Source: Cristatella mucedo
Lineage: Eukaryota > Bryozoa > Phylactolaemata > Cristatellidae
Direction of reading: 5' to 3'
Length of the DNA stretch: 34,573 bases
Assembly (NCBI GenBank): GCA_009760855.2
Contig: WPIO01000506.1
Span: 1 to 34,573 of the forward strand
The notes beneath the pieces were generated by a model that was not told where the DNA came from, ran no database searches, and saw only the letters and a list, made by a program, of their open reading frames with translations. Of the stretch, positions 1 to 13,401 are shown one piece after another; positions within the stretch are counted from its first letter, which is position 1, and each line of letters opens with the position of its first letter. The translations under genes were made by a program, and so were the position numbers.

Positions 1-993
1 ATGTTTAAAGCATTTCGCACGTAAATAACACGTTTCGCACAAGTTCGCACCAGATCGCGGAATATGTAGAAACTTCAAATCGGCATTTCGGAGCGTGCGC
101 TGACTGGCAGCAGAGTGCTGCACCATGTTTAAAGCATTTCGCACGTAAATAAACGTTTCGCACGAGTTCGCAGCAGATCGCGGAATATGTAGAAACTTCA
201 AATCTGCATGTCGGAGCGTGCCCTTGCTGGCAGCAGATTGCTGCACCTTGTTAAAAGCATTTCGCACGTAAATAACACGCGTTTCGCACGAGTTCGCGGC
301 AGATCGCGGAATATGTAGAAACTTCAAATCTGCATGTCATTTCAAAGCGTGCACTGGCTGGCAGCAGAGTGCTGCACCATGTTTAAAGCATTTCGCACGG
401 AAATAACACGTTTCGCACGAGTTCGCAGCAGATCGCGGAATATCTAGAAACTTCAAATCTGCATGTCCGAGCGTGTGCTTGACTGGCAGCAGAGTGCTGC
501 ACCATGTTTAAAGCATTTCGCACGTAAATAACACGTTTCGCACGAGTTCGCAGCAGATCGCGGAATATCTAGAAACTTCAAACCTGCATGTCGGAGCGTG
601 AGCTGGCTGGCAGCAGAGTGCTGCACCATGTTTAAAGCATTTCGCACGTAAATAACACGTTTCGCACGAGTTCGCAGCAGATCGCGGATATGTATGAAAA
701 CTTCAAATCTGCATTTCGGAGCGTGCGGCTGGCTGGCAGCAGAGTGCTGCACCATGTTTAAAGCATTTCGCACGTAAATAACACGTTTCGCACGAGTTCG
801 CACCAGATCGCGGAATATGTAGAAACTTCAAATCTGCATGTCGGAGCGTGCGCTGGCTGGCAGCAGGGTGGAGCACATTGTTTAAGGCATTTCGCACGTA
901 ATAACACGTTTCGCACGAGTTCGCAGCAGATCGCGGAATATGTAGAAACTTCAAATCTGCATGTCGGAGCGTGTGCTGGCTGGCAGCAGAGTG

Positions 994-1040
994 GTTCGCA
1001 CCAGATCGCGGAATATGTAGACACTTCAAATCTTCATGTC
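994..1040 (+). repeat. Truncated monomer, ~49-bp deletion
   Basis: At 993/994 GCAGCAGAGTG runs directly into GTTCGCACCAG. The end of one monomer and the first ~42 bases of the next are missing (about 49 bp). The trailing half of the copy, including dyad 1, follows normally. Confidence 0.8.
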
Positions 1041-1411
1041 AGAGCGTGCGGTGGCTGGCAGCAGAGTGCTGCACCATGTTTAAAGCATTTCGCACGTAAA
1101 TAACACGTTTCGCACGAGTTCGCACCAGATCGCGGAATATGTAGAAACTTCAAATCTGCATGTCGGAGCGTGCACTGAATGGCAGCAGAGTGCTGCACCA
1201 TGTTTAAAGCATTTCGCACGTAAATAACACGTTTCGCACGAGTTCGCAGCAGATCGCGGAATATGTAGAAACTTCAAATCTGCATGTCGGAGCGTGCCGC
1301 TGAGCTGGCAGCAGAGTGCTGCACCTTGTGGTTAAAGCATTTCGCACGTAAATAACACGTTTCGCACGAGTTTCATCAGCAGATCGCGGAATATGTAGAG
1401 GAACTTCAAAA

Positions 1412-1465
1412 TCTGCATGTCGGAGCGTGCGCTGACTCTCTGCATGTCGGAGCGTGCGCTGACTG
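1412..1465 (+). repeat. 27-bp tandem duplication inside a monomer
   Basis: The right arm of dyad 1 through the GCGCTGACT tail is present twice in tandem, starting at 1412 and 1439. It is an internal slippage or unequal-exchange product. Confidence 0.85.
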
Positions 1466-2099
1466 GCAGCAGCAGTGCTGGTGCACCATGTTTAAAGCAT
1501 TTCGCACGTAAATAACACGTTTCGCACGAGTTCGCAGCAGATCGCGGAATATTGTAGAAAACTTCAAATCTGCATGTCGGAGCGTGCGCTGGCTGGCAGC
1601 AGAGTGCTGCACCATGTTTAAAGCATTTCGCACGTAAATAACACGTTTCGCACGAGTTCGCAGCAAATCGCGGAATATGTAGAAACTTCAAATCTGCATG
1701 TCGGAGCGTGCGCTTTTTTTGGGACAGTTGCTGGCAGCAGAGTGCTGCACCATGTTTAAAGCATTTCGCACGTAAATAACACGTTTCGCACCAAATCACA
1801 GCAGATCGCGGAATATGTAGAAACTTCAAATCTGCATGTCGGAGCGTGAGCTTGCTTGCTGGCAGCAGAGTGCTGCACCTTGTTTAAAGCCATTTTCGCA
1901 CGTAAATAACACGTTTCGCACCACGAGTTGCAGCAGATCGCGGAATATGTAGAAACTTCAAATCTGCATCTCGGAGCGTGCGCTGGCTGGCAGCAGAGTG
2001 CTGCACCATGTTTAAAGCATTTCGCACGTAAATAACACGTTTCGCACGAGTTCGCAGCAGATCGCGGAATATGTAGAAACTTCAAATCTGCATGTCGGA

Positions 2100-2480
2100 G
2101 CGTGCGCTGACATGGCAGCCCGAGTGCTGCTGCACCTTTGTTTAAAGCATTTCGCACCGTAAATAAACGTTTTCGCATAGTTTGGGAGTTCGCAGCAGAT
2201 CGCGGAATATGTAGAAACTTCAAATGCTGCTGTCCGTGAGCTACTGCTGCACTGATCGTGGCAGCAGATGTGCTGCCCATGTTTTAAAGCATTTCGCACG
2301 TAAATAACCACTTTCGCACGAGTTCGCCGCAGATCGCGGAATATGCTGGAAACTGTTACATCTCAATCTGCCATGTCGGAGCGTGAGCTGCCTGGCAGAG
2401 AGTGGCTGCACCCGGTTAAAGCATTATTCGCACGTAAATACACGTTTCGCAAACTTTCGCACCAGATCGCGGAATATGTA
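2100..2480 (+). repeat. Most diverged monomers of the array
   Basis: Three consecutive copies are heavily altered: CATAGTTTGGGAG is inserted or substituted near 2176, the stretch 2225-2275 between the dyad and the next monomer start is barely alignable, and 2346-2372 has an expanded dyad region. The monomer order is still readable, so this is decayed satellite and not a separate element. No gene or RNA is visible here. Confidence 0.7.
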
Positions 2481-5400
2481 GAAAAATTCAAATCTGCATG
2501 TCGGAGCGTGCGCTGGACTTGGCAGCAGAGCAGAGTGTGCACCATGTTTTAAAGCATTTCGCACGTAAAATAAACACGTTTTCGCACAGAGTTCGCAGGA
2601 AGATCGCGGAATATGTAGAAACTTCAAATCTGCATGTCGGAGCGTGCGCTTGCTGGCGTAGAGTGCTGCACCTTGTTTAAAGCATTTCGCACGTAAATAA
2701 ACACGTTTCGCCACGAGTTCGCAGCAGATCGCGGAATGTGGTAGACACTTTGCCAAATGCATGCGCATGTCGGAGCGTGCGCTGGCTTGCATTAGCAGAG
2801 TGCTGCACCATAGTTTAAAGCATTTCGCACGTAATAATAACACGTTTCGCCGAGTTCTGCACCAGATCGCGGAATATGTGAGAAACTCCAAATCTGCATG
2901 TCGGAGCGTGCGCTGACTGGCAGCAGAGTGCTGCACCATGCTTTTAAAGCATTTCGCTTTCGCACGTAATAACACGTTTCGCACGAGTTCGCAGCAGATC
3001 GCGGAATATCTAGAAACTTCAAATCTGCATGTCGGAGCGTGCGCTGACTGGCAGCAGAGTGCTGCACCATGATTAGAGCATTTCGCACGTAAATAACACG
3101 TTTCGCACGAGTTCGCAGCAGATCGCAGAATATAAAGAAACTTCAAATCTGCATGTCGGTGCTTGCACTGACTGGCAGCAGAGTGCTGCACTATTTTAAA
3201 GCATTTCGCACGTAAATAACACGTTTCGCACAAATTCGCAGCAGATCGCGGAATATGTAGAAACTTCAAATCTGCATGTCGTAGCGTGCGCTGACTGGCA
3301 GCAGAGTCCATGTTTAAAGCATTTCGCACGTAAATAACACGTTTCGCACGAGTTCGCACCAGATCGCGGAATGTGTAGAAACTTCAAATCTCCTTGTCAG
3401 AGCGTGCGCTGACTGGCAGCAGAGTGCTGCACCATGTTTAAAGCATTTTGCTTGTAAATAACACGTTTCGTACGAGATCGCACCAGATCGCGCATATGTA
3501 GAAACTTTCAAATCTGCATTTCGGAGCTTTTTGCAGCTTGCTGGCAGCAGAGTGCTGCACCATGTTTAAAGCATTTCGCACGTAAATAACACGTTTTGCA
3601 CGAGTTCGCAGCAGATCGCGGAATATGTAGAAACTTCAAATCTGCATGTCGGAGCGTGCGCTGACTGGCAGCAGAGTTCTGCACCACCATGTTTAAAAGC
3701 ATTTCGCACGTAAATAACACGTTTCGCTCCAGTTTGCAGCAGATCGCGGAATATGTAGAAACTTCAAATCTGCATGTCGGAGCGTGAGCTTGATGGCAGC
3801 AGAGTGCTGCACCTTGTTTAAAGCATTTCGCACGTAAATAACACGTTTTCGCACGAGTTCCCAGCAGATCGCGGAATATTTAAAGAAACTCCAAATCTGC
3901 ATGTCGGAGCGTGTGCTGACTTGCAGCAGAGTGCTGCACTATGTTTTTTTTAAAAGCATTTCGCACGTAACTAATACACATTTCGCACTAGTTCGCAGCA
4001 GATCGCGGAATATGTAGAAACTTCAAATCTCATGTCGGAGCTGTGCGGGAGCTGACTGGCATGCAGCAGAGTGCTGCACCATGTTTTAAGCATTTCGCAC
4101 GTAAGTACCCCATTTCGCCCGAAGTCGCACCAGATGGCGGAATATGTAAGAAACTTCAAAATCTGCATGTCGGAGCGTGCTGCTGACTGGCAGCAATAGT
4201 GCTGCACCATGTTTAAAGCATTTCGCACGTAAATAACACGTTTCGCACGAGTTCGCAGCAGATCGCGGAATATGATGAAACTTCAAATCTGCATGTCGGA
4301 GCGTGGGCTGACTGGCAGCAGAGTTCTGCACCATGTTTAAAGCATTTCGCACGTAAATAACACGTTTCGCACAAAGTTTGCAGCAGATCGCGGGATGTTA
4401 GAAAAGTCAATTCTGCATGTCGGAGCGTGAGCTGACTGGCAGCAGAGTGCTGCACTAGCACCATGTTTTAAAAGCCATTTCACGTAAATTAAACACGTTT
4501 CGCACGAGTTCGCAGCAGATCGCGGAATGATGTAGAAACTTCAAATCTGCATGTCGGAGCGTGCTCTGACTGGCAGCAGAGTGCTGCACCATGTTTAAAG
4601 CATTTCGCACGTAAAAATAACACGTTTCGCACGAGTTCGCATCAGATCGCGGAATATGTAGAAACTTCAAATCTGCATTTCGAAGCGTGGGCTGACTGGC
4701 AGCAGAGTGCTGCACTATGTTTAAAGCATTTCGCACGTAAATAACACGTTTCGCACTAGTTAGCACCAGATCGCGGAATGTGTAGAAACTTCAAATCTGC
4801 ATGTCGGAGCGTGCGCTGACTGGCAGCAGAGTGCTGCACTATGTTTAAAGCATTTCGCACGTAAATAACACGTTTCGCACAAGTTTCGCACCAGATCGCG
4901 GAATATGTAGAAACTTCAAAATCTGCATGTCGGAGCGTGCGCTGAATGGCAGCAGAGTGCTGCACCATGTTTAAAGCATTTCGCACGTAAATAACACGTT
5001 TCGCACGAGTTCGCACCAGATCGCGGAATATGTAGAAACTTCAAATCTGCAATTCGGAGCGTGCACTGACTGGCAGCAGAGTGCTGCACCATGTTTAAAG
5101 CATTTCGCACGTAAATAACACGTTTCGCACGAGTTCGCACCAGATCGCGGAATATGTAGAAACTTCAAATCTGCTGTCGGAGCGTGAGCTGACTGGCAGC
5201 AGAGTGCTGCACCATGTTTAAAGCATTTCGCACGTAAATAACACGTTTCGCACGAGTTCGCACCAGATCGCGGAATATGTAGAAACTTCAAATCTGCATG
5301 TCGGAGCGTGCGCTGACTGGCAGCAGAGTGAGTTCTGCACCATGTTTAAAGCATTTCGCACGTAAATAACACGTTTCGCACGAGTTCGCACCAGATCGCG

Positions 5401-5713
5401 GAATGTGTAGAAACTTCAAATCTGCATGTCGGAGCGTGCCCTGACTGGCAGCAGAGTGCTGCACCATGTTTAAAGCATTTCGCACGTAAATAACACGTTT
5501 TAAACTAGTTCGCACCAGATCGCGGAATATGTAGAAACTTCAAATCTGCATGTCGGAGCGTGCGCTGACTGGCAGCAGAGTTCTGCACCATGTTTTAAGC
5601 ATTTCGCACGTAAATAACACGTTTCGCACTAGTTCGCACCAGATCGCGGAATATGTAGAAACTTTAAATCTGCATGTCGGAGCGTGCGCCTGACTGGCAG
5701 CAGAGTGCTGCAC

Positions 5714-5740
5714 AATATGGTTTGGAGCTGGGGGCATGTT
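5714..5740 (+). other. Short non-satellite insertion at a monomer junction
   Basis: Between GCTGCAC and GTTTAAAG lies a ~27-nt stretch (net gain about 24) containing GGTTTGGAGCTGGGGGCATG that matches no part of the monomer on either strand by eye. No terminal repeats or target duplication are evident. It could be filler DNA from break repair. Confidence 0.65.
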
Positions 5741-6577
5741 GTTTAAAGCATTTCGCACGTAAATAACACGTTTCGCACGAGTTCGCACCAGATCGCGGAA
5801 TGTGTAAAAACTTCAAATCTGCATGTCGGAGCGTGAGCTGACTGGCAGCAGAGTGCTGCACCATGTTTAAAGCATTTCGCACGTAAATAATACGTTTCGC
5901 AACGAGTTCGCAGCAGATTGCAGAATATGTAGAAACTTCAAATCTGCTTGTCGGAGCGTGCGCTGACTGGCAGCAGAGTGCTGCAACCATGTTTTTAAAG
6001 CATTTCGCACGTAAATAACACGTTTTCGCACGAGTTCGCACCAGATCGCGGAATATGTAGAAACTTCAAATCTGCATGTCGGAGCGTGGCGCTGACTGGC
6101 AGCAGAGTGCTGCTCACGAAATGTTTTAAAGCATTTCGCACGTATGTTAATAACACGTTTCGCACGAGTTCGCAGAATCGCAGATCGCGGAATGTGTAGA
6201 AACTTCAAATCTGCATGTCGGAGCGTGCGCTGACTGGCAGCAGAGTGCTGCACCATGTTTAAAGCATTTCGCACGTAAATAACACGTTTCGCACGAGTTC
6301 GCAGCAGATCGCAGAATATGTAGAAACTTTCAGAAATCTTGCATGTCGGAGCGTGCGCTGTACTGGCAGCAGAGTAGTCTGCTGCACCTCGTGTTTTAAA
6401 GCATTTCGCACGTAAATAACACGTTTCGCACGAGTTCGCACCAGATCGCGGAATATGTAGAAACTTCAAATCTGCATTTCGGAGCGTGCCCTGACATGCA
6501 GCAGAGTGCTGCACCATGTTTAAAGCATTTCGCACGTAAATAACACGTTTTTCGCACGAGTTCGCACCAGATCGCGG

Positions 6578-6663
6578 AATATGTAGAAACTTCAAATCTG
6601 CATGTCGGAGCGTGCGCTGAAATATGTAGAAACTTCAAATCTGCATGTCGGAGCGTGCGCTGA
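6578..6663 (+). repeat. Perfect 43-bp tandem duplication including dyad 1
   Basis: The segment from AATATGTAGA to GCGCTGA is present at 6578-6620 and again, identically, at 6621-6663. The duplicated block begins one base before the dyad left arm and ends at the TGA of the A-type tail, so this copy carries two consecutive hairpins. Perfect identity implies a recent event. Confidence 0.9.
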
Positions 6664-9649
6664 CTGGCAGCAGAGTGCTGCACCATGGTTAAAGCATTTC
6701 GCACGTAAATAACACGTTTCGCACGAGTTCGCACCAGATCGCATTGGAATATGTAGAAACTTCAAATCTGCATGTCGGAGCGTGAGCTGACTGGCAGCAG
6801 AGTGCTGCACCATGTTTAAAGCATTTCGCACGTAAAAAACACGTTTCGCACGAGTTCGCACCAGATCGCGGATTATCTAGAAAAACTTCAAATCTGGCAT
6901 GTCGGAGCGTGCGCTGACTGGCAGCAGAGTGCTGCACCACGTTTTTAAAAGCATTTCGCACGTAAAATAACACGTTTCGCACGCGAGTTCGCACCAGATC
7001 GCGGAATATGTTAAGAAACTTCAAATCTGCATGTCGGAGCGTGTGCGCTGACTGGCAGCAGTGTGCTGCACCATGTTTAAAGCATTTCGCACGTAAATAA
7101 CACGGTTCGCACGAGTTCGCACCAGATCGCGGAATATGTAGAAACTTCAAATCTGCATGTCGGAGCGTGTGCTGACTGGCAGCAGAGTGCTGCACCATTG
7201 TCTTTTAAAGCATTTCGCACGTAAATAACACGTTTCGCACGAGTTCGCACCAGATCGCGGAATGTGTAGAAACTTCAAATCTGCATGTCGGAGCGTGCGC
7301 TGACTGGCAGCAGAGTGCTGCACCATGTTTAAAGCATTTCGCACGTAAATAACACGTTTCGCACGAGTTCGCAACCAGATCGCGGAATGTGTAGAAACTT
7401 CAAATCTGCATGTCGGAGCGTGGGCTGACTGGCAGCAGAGTGCTGCACCATGTTTAAAGCATTTCGCACGTAAATAACACGTTTCGCACGAGTTCGCACC
7501 AGATCGCGGAATATGTAGAAACTTCAAATCTGCATGTCGGAGCGTGCGCTGACAGGCAGCAGAGTGCTGCACTATGTTTAAAGCATTTCGCACGTAAATA
7601 ACACGTTTCGCACTAGTTCGCACCAGATCGCGGAATGTGTAGAAACTTCAAATCTTCATGTCGGAGCGTGCGCTGACTGGGCAGCAGAGTGCTGCACTAT
7701 GTGTAAAAGCATTTCGCACGAAAATAACACTTTCGCACGAGTTCGCACCAGATCGCGGAATGTGTAGAAACCCAAAATCTGCATGTCGGAGCGTGCGCTG
7801 ACTGGCAGCAGAGTGCTGCACCATGTTTTAAAGCATTTCGCACGTAAATAACACGTTTCGCACGAGTTCGCACCAGATCGCGGAATATGTAGAAACTTCA
7901 AATCTGCATGTCGGAGCGTGCGCTGACTGGCAGCAGAGTTCTGCACCATGTTTAAAGCATTTCGCACGTAAATAACACGTTTTGCACGAGTTCGCACCAG
8001 ATCGCGGAATGTGTAGAAACTTCAAATCTGCATGTCGGAGCGTGCGCTGACTGGCAGCAGAGTGCAGCACCATGATTAAAGCATTTCGCACGTAAATAAC
8101 ACGTTTCGCACGAGTTCGCACCAGATCGCGGAATATGTAGAGACTTCAAATCTTCATGTCGGAGCGTGCGCTGACTGGCAGCAGAGTGCTGCACCATGTT
8201 TAAAGCATTTCGCACACGTAAATAACACGTTTCGCACGAGTTCGCACCAGATCGCGGAATGTGTAGAAACTTCAAATCTGCATGTCGGAGCGTGCGCTGA
8301 CTGGCAGCAGAGTGCTGCACTATGTTTAAAGCATTTCGCACGTAAATAACACGTTTCGCACTAGTTCGCACCAGATCGCGGAATGTGTAGAAACTTCAAA
8401 TCTGCATGTCGGAGCGTGCGCTGACTGGCAGCAGAGTGCTGCACCATGATTAGAGCATTTCGCACGTAAATAACACGTTTCGCACTAGTTCGCACCAGAT
8501 CGCGGAATATGTAGAAACTTTAAATCTGCATGTCGGAGCGTGCGCTGACTGGCAGCAGAGTGCTGCACCATGTTTAAAGCATTTCGCACGTAAATAACAC
8601 GTTTCGCACGAGTTCGCACCAGATCGCGGAATGTGTAGAAACTTCAAATCTGCATGTCGGACCGTGCGCTGACTGGCAGCAGAGTTCTGCACCATGTTTA
8701 AAGCATTTCGCACGTAAATAACACGTTTCGCACTAGTTCGCACCAGATCGCGGAATGTATAGAAACTTCAAATCTGCATGTCGGAGCGTGCGCTGACTGG
8801 CAGCAGAGTGCTGCACCATGTTTAAAGCATTTCGCACGTAAATAACACGTTTCGCACGAGATCGCACCAGATCGCGGAATATGTAGAAACTTCAAATCTG
8901 CATGTCGGAGCGTGCACTGACTGGCAGCAGAGTGCTGCACCATGTTTAAAGCATTTCGCACGTAAATAACACGTTTCGCACGAGTTCGCACCAGATCGCG
9001 GAATGTGTAGAAACTTCAAATCTGCATGTCGGAGCGTGCGCTGACTGGCAGCAGAGTGCTGCACCATGTTTAAAGCATTTCGCACGTAAATAACACGTTT
9101 CGCACGAGTTCGCACCAGATCGCGGAATGTGTAGACACTTCAAATCTGCATGTCGGAGCGTGCGCTGACTGGCAGCAGAGTGCTGCACCATGTTTAAAGC
9201 ATTTCGCACGTAAATAACACGTTTCGCACGAGTTCGCACCATATCGCGGAATTTGTAGAAACTTCAAATCTTCATGTCGGAGCGTGCGCTGAACTGGCAG
9301 CAGAGTGCTGCAGTTTAAAGCAGTTCGCACGTAAATAACACGTTTCGCACGAGTTCGCAGCAGATCGCGGAATATGTAGAAACTTCAAATCTGCATGTCG
9401 GAGCGTGCGCTGACTGGCAGCAGAGTGCTGCACCATGTTTAAAGCATTTCGCACGTAAATAACACGTTTCGCACGAGTTCGCACCAGATCGCGGAATATG
9501 TAGAAACTTCAAATCTGCATGTCGGAGCGTGCGCTGACTGGCAGCAGAGTGCTGCACTATGTTTAAAGCATTTCGCACGTAAATAACACGTTTCGCACGA
9601 GTTTGCACCAGATCGCGGAATATGTAGAAACTTCAAATCTGCATGTCGG

Positions 9650-9690
9650 AGAGCGTGCGCTGACTGGCAGCAGAGTTTAAAGCATTTCGC
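9650..9690 (+). repeat. Monomer junction with 12-bp deletion
   Basis: GCAGCAGAGT joins TTAAAGC near 9676; the 12 bases GCTGCACCATGT are missing. The deletion is bounded by two GT dinucleotides, as expected for microhomology or slippage. It removes the right arm of dyad 2. Confidence 0.8.
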
Positions 9691-11053
9691 ACGTAAATAA
9701 CACGTTTCGCACGAGTTCGCACCAGATCGCGGAATATGTAGAGACTTCAAATCTTCATGTCGGAGCGTGCGCTGACTGGCAGCAGAGTGCTGCACCATGT
9801 TTTAAAGCATTTCGCACGTAAATAACACGTTTCGCACGAGTTCGCACCAGATCGCGGAATGTGTGTGAAAACTTCAAATCTGCATGTCGGAGCGTGCGCT
9901 GACTGGCAGCAGAGTTCTGCACCATGTTTAGAGCATTTCGCACGTAAATAACACGTTTCGCACGAGTTCGCACCAGATCGCGGAATATGTAGAAACTTCA
10001 AATCTGCATGTCGGAGCGTGGGCTGAATGGCAGCAGAGTGCTGCACTATGTTTAAAGCATTTCGCACGTAAATAACACGTTTCGCACGAGTTCGCACCAG
10101 ATCGCGGAAATGTAGAAACTTCAAATCTGCATGTCGGAGCGTGCGCTGACTGGCAGCAGAGTGCTGCACCATGATTAAAGCATTTCGCACGTAAATAAAC
10201 ACGTTTCGCACGAGTTCGCACCAGATCGCGGAATATGTAGAAACTTCAAATCTGCATGTCGGAGCGTGCGCTGACTGGCAGCAGAGTTCTGCACCATGTT
10301 TAAAGCATTTCGCACGTAAATAACACGTTTCGCACGAGTTCGCACCAGATCGCGGAATATGTAGAAACTTCAAATCTGCATGTCGGAGCGTGCGCTGACT
10401 GGCAGCAGAGTGCTGCACCATGTTTAGATAGAGCATTTCGCACGTAAATAACACGTTTCGCACGAGTTCGCACCAGATCGCGGAATGTGTAGAAACTTCA
10501 AATCTGCATGTCGGAGCGTGCGCTGACTGGCAGCAGAGTGCTGCACCATGTTTAAAGCATTTCGCACGTAAATAACACGTTTCGCACGAGTTCGCACCAG
10601 ATCGCGGAATGTGTAGAAACTTCAAATCTTCATGTCGGAGCGTGCACTAACTGGCAGCAGAGTGCTGCACCATGTTTAAAGCATTTCGCACGTAAATAAC
10701 ACGTTTCGCACGAGTTCGCACCAGATCGCGGAATATGTAGAAACTTCAAATCTGCATGTCGGAGCGTGCGCTGAACTGGCAGCAGAGTGCTGCACCTTGT
10801 TTAAAGCATTTCCCACGTATTTCGCACGTAAATAACACGTTTCGCACTAGTTCGCACCAGATCGCGGAATATGTAGACACTTCAAATCTGCATGTCGGAG
10901 CGTGCGCTGACTGGCAGCAGAGTGCTGCACTATGTTTAAAGCATTTTTCACGTAAATAACACGTTTCGCACGAGTTCGCACCAGATCGCGGAATATGTAG
11001 AGACTTCAAATCTTCATGTCGGAGCGTGCGCTGACTGGCAGCAGAGTGCTGCA

Positions 11054-11100
11054 CCCATGAATTTAAAGCATTTCGAGTTCGCACCAGATCGCGGAATGTG
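11054..11100 (+). repeat. Monomer with 24-bp internal deletion in the TTCGCACG block
   Basis: At 11075/11076 CATTTCG runs straight into AGTTCGCACC. The bases from the first TTCGCACG to the end of the second are lost (24 bp), including the AT-rich GTAAATAACA spacer. Confidence 0.8.
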
Positions 11101-13277
11101 TAGAAACTTCAAATCTGCATGTCGGAGCGTGCGCTGACTGGCAGCAGAGTGCTGCACTATGTTTAAAGCATTTCGCACACGTAAATAACACGTTTCGCAC
11201 GAGTTCGCACCAGATCGCGGAATATGTAGAAACTTCAAATCTGCATGTCGGAGCGTGCGCTGACTGGCAGCAGAGTGCTGCACCATGTTTAAAGCATTTC
11301 GCACGTAAATAACACGTTTCGCACAAGTTCGCATCAGATCGCGGAATATGTAGAAACTTCAAATCTGCATTTCGGAGCCTGCGCTGACTGGCAGCAGAGT
11401 TCTGCACCATGTTTAAAGCATTTCGCACGTAAATAACACGTTTCGCACGAGTTCGCACCAGATCGCGGAATATGTAAAAACTTCAAATCTGCATGTCGGA
11501 GCGTGCGCTGACTGGCAGCAGAGTGCTGCACCATGTTTAAAGCATTTCGCACGTAAATAACACGTTTCCGCACGAGTTCGCACCAGATCGCGGAATGTGT
11601 AGAAACTTCAAATCTGCATGTCGGAGCGTGCGCTGACTGGCAGGCAGAGTGCTGCACCATGGTTTAAAGCATTTCGCACGTAAATAACACGTTTCGCACG
11701 AGTTCGCACCAGATCGCGGAATATGTAGAAACTCAAAGTCTGCACGTCGGAGCGGGCGCTGACGGGCAGCAGAGTGCTGCACCTATGTTTAAAGCATTTC
11801 GCACGTAAATAAACACGTTTCGCACGAGTTCGCACCAGATCGCGGAATGTGTAGAAACTTCAAATCTGCATGTCGGAGCGTGCGCTGATGGCAGCAGAGT
11901 GCTGCACCATGTTTAAAGCATTTCGCACGTAAATAACACGTTTCGCACGAGTTCGCACCAGATCGCGGAATATGTAGAAACTTCAAATCTGCATGTCGGA
12001 GCGTGCGCTGACTGGCAGCAGAGTTCTGCACCATGTTTAAAGCATTTCGCACGTAAATAACACGTTTCGCACGAGTTCGCACCAGATCGCGGAATATGTA
12101 GAAACTTCAAATCTGCATGTCGGAGCGTGCGCTGACTGGCAGCAGAGAGTGCTGCACCATGTTTAAAGCATTTCGCACGTAAATAACACGTTTCGCACGA
12201 GTTCGCACCAGATCGCGGAATGTGTAGTAACTTCAAATCTGCATGTCGGAGCGTGCGCTGACTGGCAGCAGAGTGCTGCACCATGTTTAAAGCATTTCGC
12301 ACGTAAATAACCCGTTTCGCACGAGTTCGCACCAGATCGCGGAATATGTAGAAACTTCAAAATCTGCATGTCGGAGCGTGTGCTGACTGGCAGCAGAGTG
12401 CTGCACCATGTTTAAAGCATTTCGCACGTAAATAACACGTTTCGCACGAGTTCGCACCAGATCGCGGAATGTGTAGAAACTTCAAATCTGCATGTCGGAG
12501 CGTGCGCTGACTGGCAGCAGAGTGCTGCACCATGTTTAAAGCATTTCGCACGTAAATAACACGTTTCGCACGAGTTCGCACCAGATCGCGGAATGTGTAG
12601 AAACTTCAAATCTGCATGTCGGAGCGTGCGCTGACTGGCAGCAGAGTGCTGCACTATGTTTAAAGCATTTCGCACGTAAATAACACGTTTCGCACGAGTT
12701 CGCACCAGATCGCGGAATATGTAGAAACTTCAAATCTGCATGTCGGAGCGTGCGCTGACTGGCAGCAGACTGCTGCACCATGTTTAAAGATTTTCGCACG
12801 TAAATAACACGTTTCGCACGAGTTCGCACCAGATCGCGGAATATGTAGAAACTTCAAATCTGCATTTCGGAGCGTGCGCTGACTGGCAGCAGAGTGCTGC
12901 ACCATGTTTTAAAGCATTTCGCACGTAAATAACACGTTTCGCACGAGTTCGCACCAGATCGCGGAATATGTAGAAACTTCAAATCTGCATGTCGGAGCGT
13001 GCGCTGACTGGCAGCAGAGTGCTGCACCATGTTTAAAGCATTTCGCACGTAAATAACACGTTTCGCACGAGTTCGCACCAGATCGCGGAATATGTAGAAA
13101 CTTCAAATCTGCATGTCGGAACGTTGCGCTGACTGGCAGCAGAGTGCGGCACCATGTTTAAAGCATTTCGCACGTAAATAACACGTTTCGCACGAGTTCG
13201 CACCAGATCGCAGAATGTGTAGAAACTTCAAATCTGCATGTCGGAGCGTGTGCTGACTGGCAGCAGAGTGCTGCACC

Positions 13278-13401
13278 ATGTTTAAAGCATTTCGCACGTA
13301 AATAACACGTTTCGCACGAGTTCGCACCAGATCGCGGAATATGTAGAAACTTCAAATCTGCATGTCGGAGCGTGCGCTGACTGGCAGCAGAGTGCTGCAC
13401 T
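13278..13401 (+). repeat. Example of a clean type A monomer (124 bp)
   Basis: This copy shows all five type A diagnostic states (C50, A77, G83, G87, A103) with the AATATGTAG form of the dyad left arm. It differs from the usual form only by a T instead of C at the last base. It is a useful reference for alignments of segment 2. The copy at 12408-12531 is the equivalent reference for the AATGTGTAG variant. Confidence 0.9.

Larger units (their letters stand above)
1..4716 (+). repeat. Array segment 1: degraded, mixed-type monomers
   Basis: About 38 monomers. Most carry G at monomer site 50 (GCAGCAG) with A77/G83/G87 (CAAATCTGCATG), while site 103 alternates between A (CTGACTGG) and G (CTGGCTGG), so this segment is neither pure type A nor type B. 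Small insertions, deletions and homopolymer expansions occur in most copies (for example a run of Ts at about 1714, a T run at about 3945, extra bases at 2101-2200). The density of such indels is far higher than after about 18.9 kb. Two explanations fit: an array edge that escapes homogenisation and decays, or low consensus accuracy near a contig end. Nothing other than the satellite is present. Confidence 0.85.

Noticed and set aside
2424-3359. Minus-strand open frame of 311 codons in the degraded segment
   Set aside because: Same monomer translation, kept open by numerous indels; no start context, composition or domain supports a gene.
9747-10625. Minus-strand open frame of 292 codons in the type A domain
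   Set aside because: Same explanation. 124 is not a multiple of 3, so no conserved tandem-repeat protein can be encoded by clean copies.
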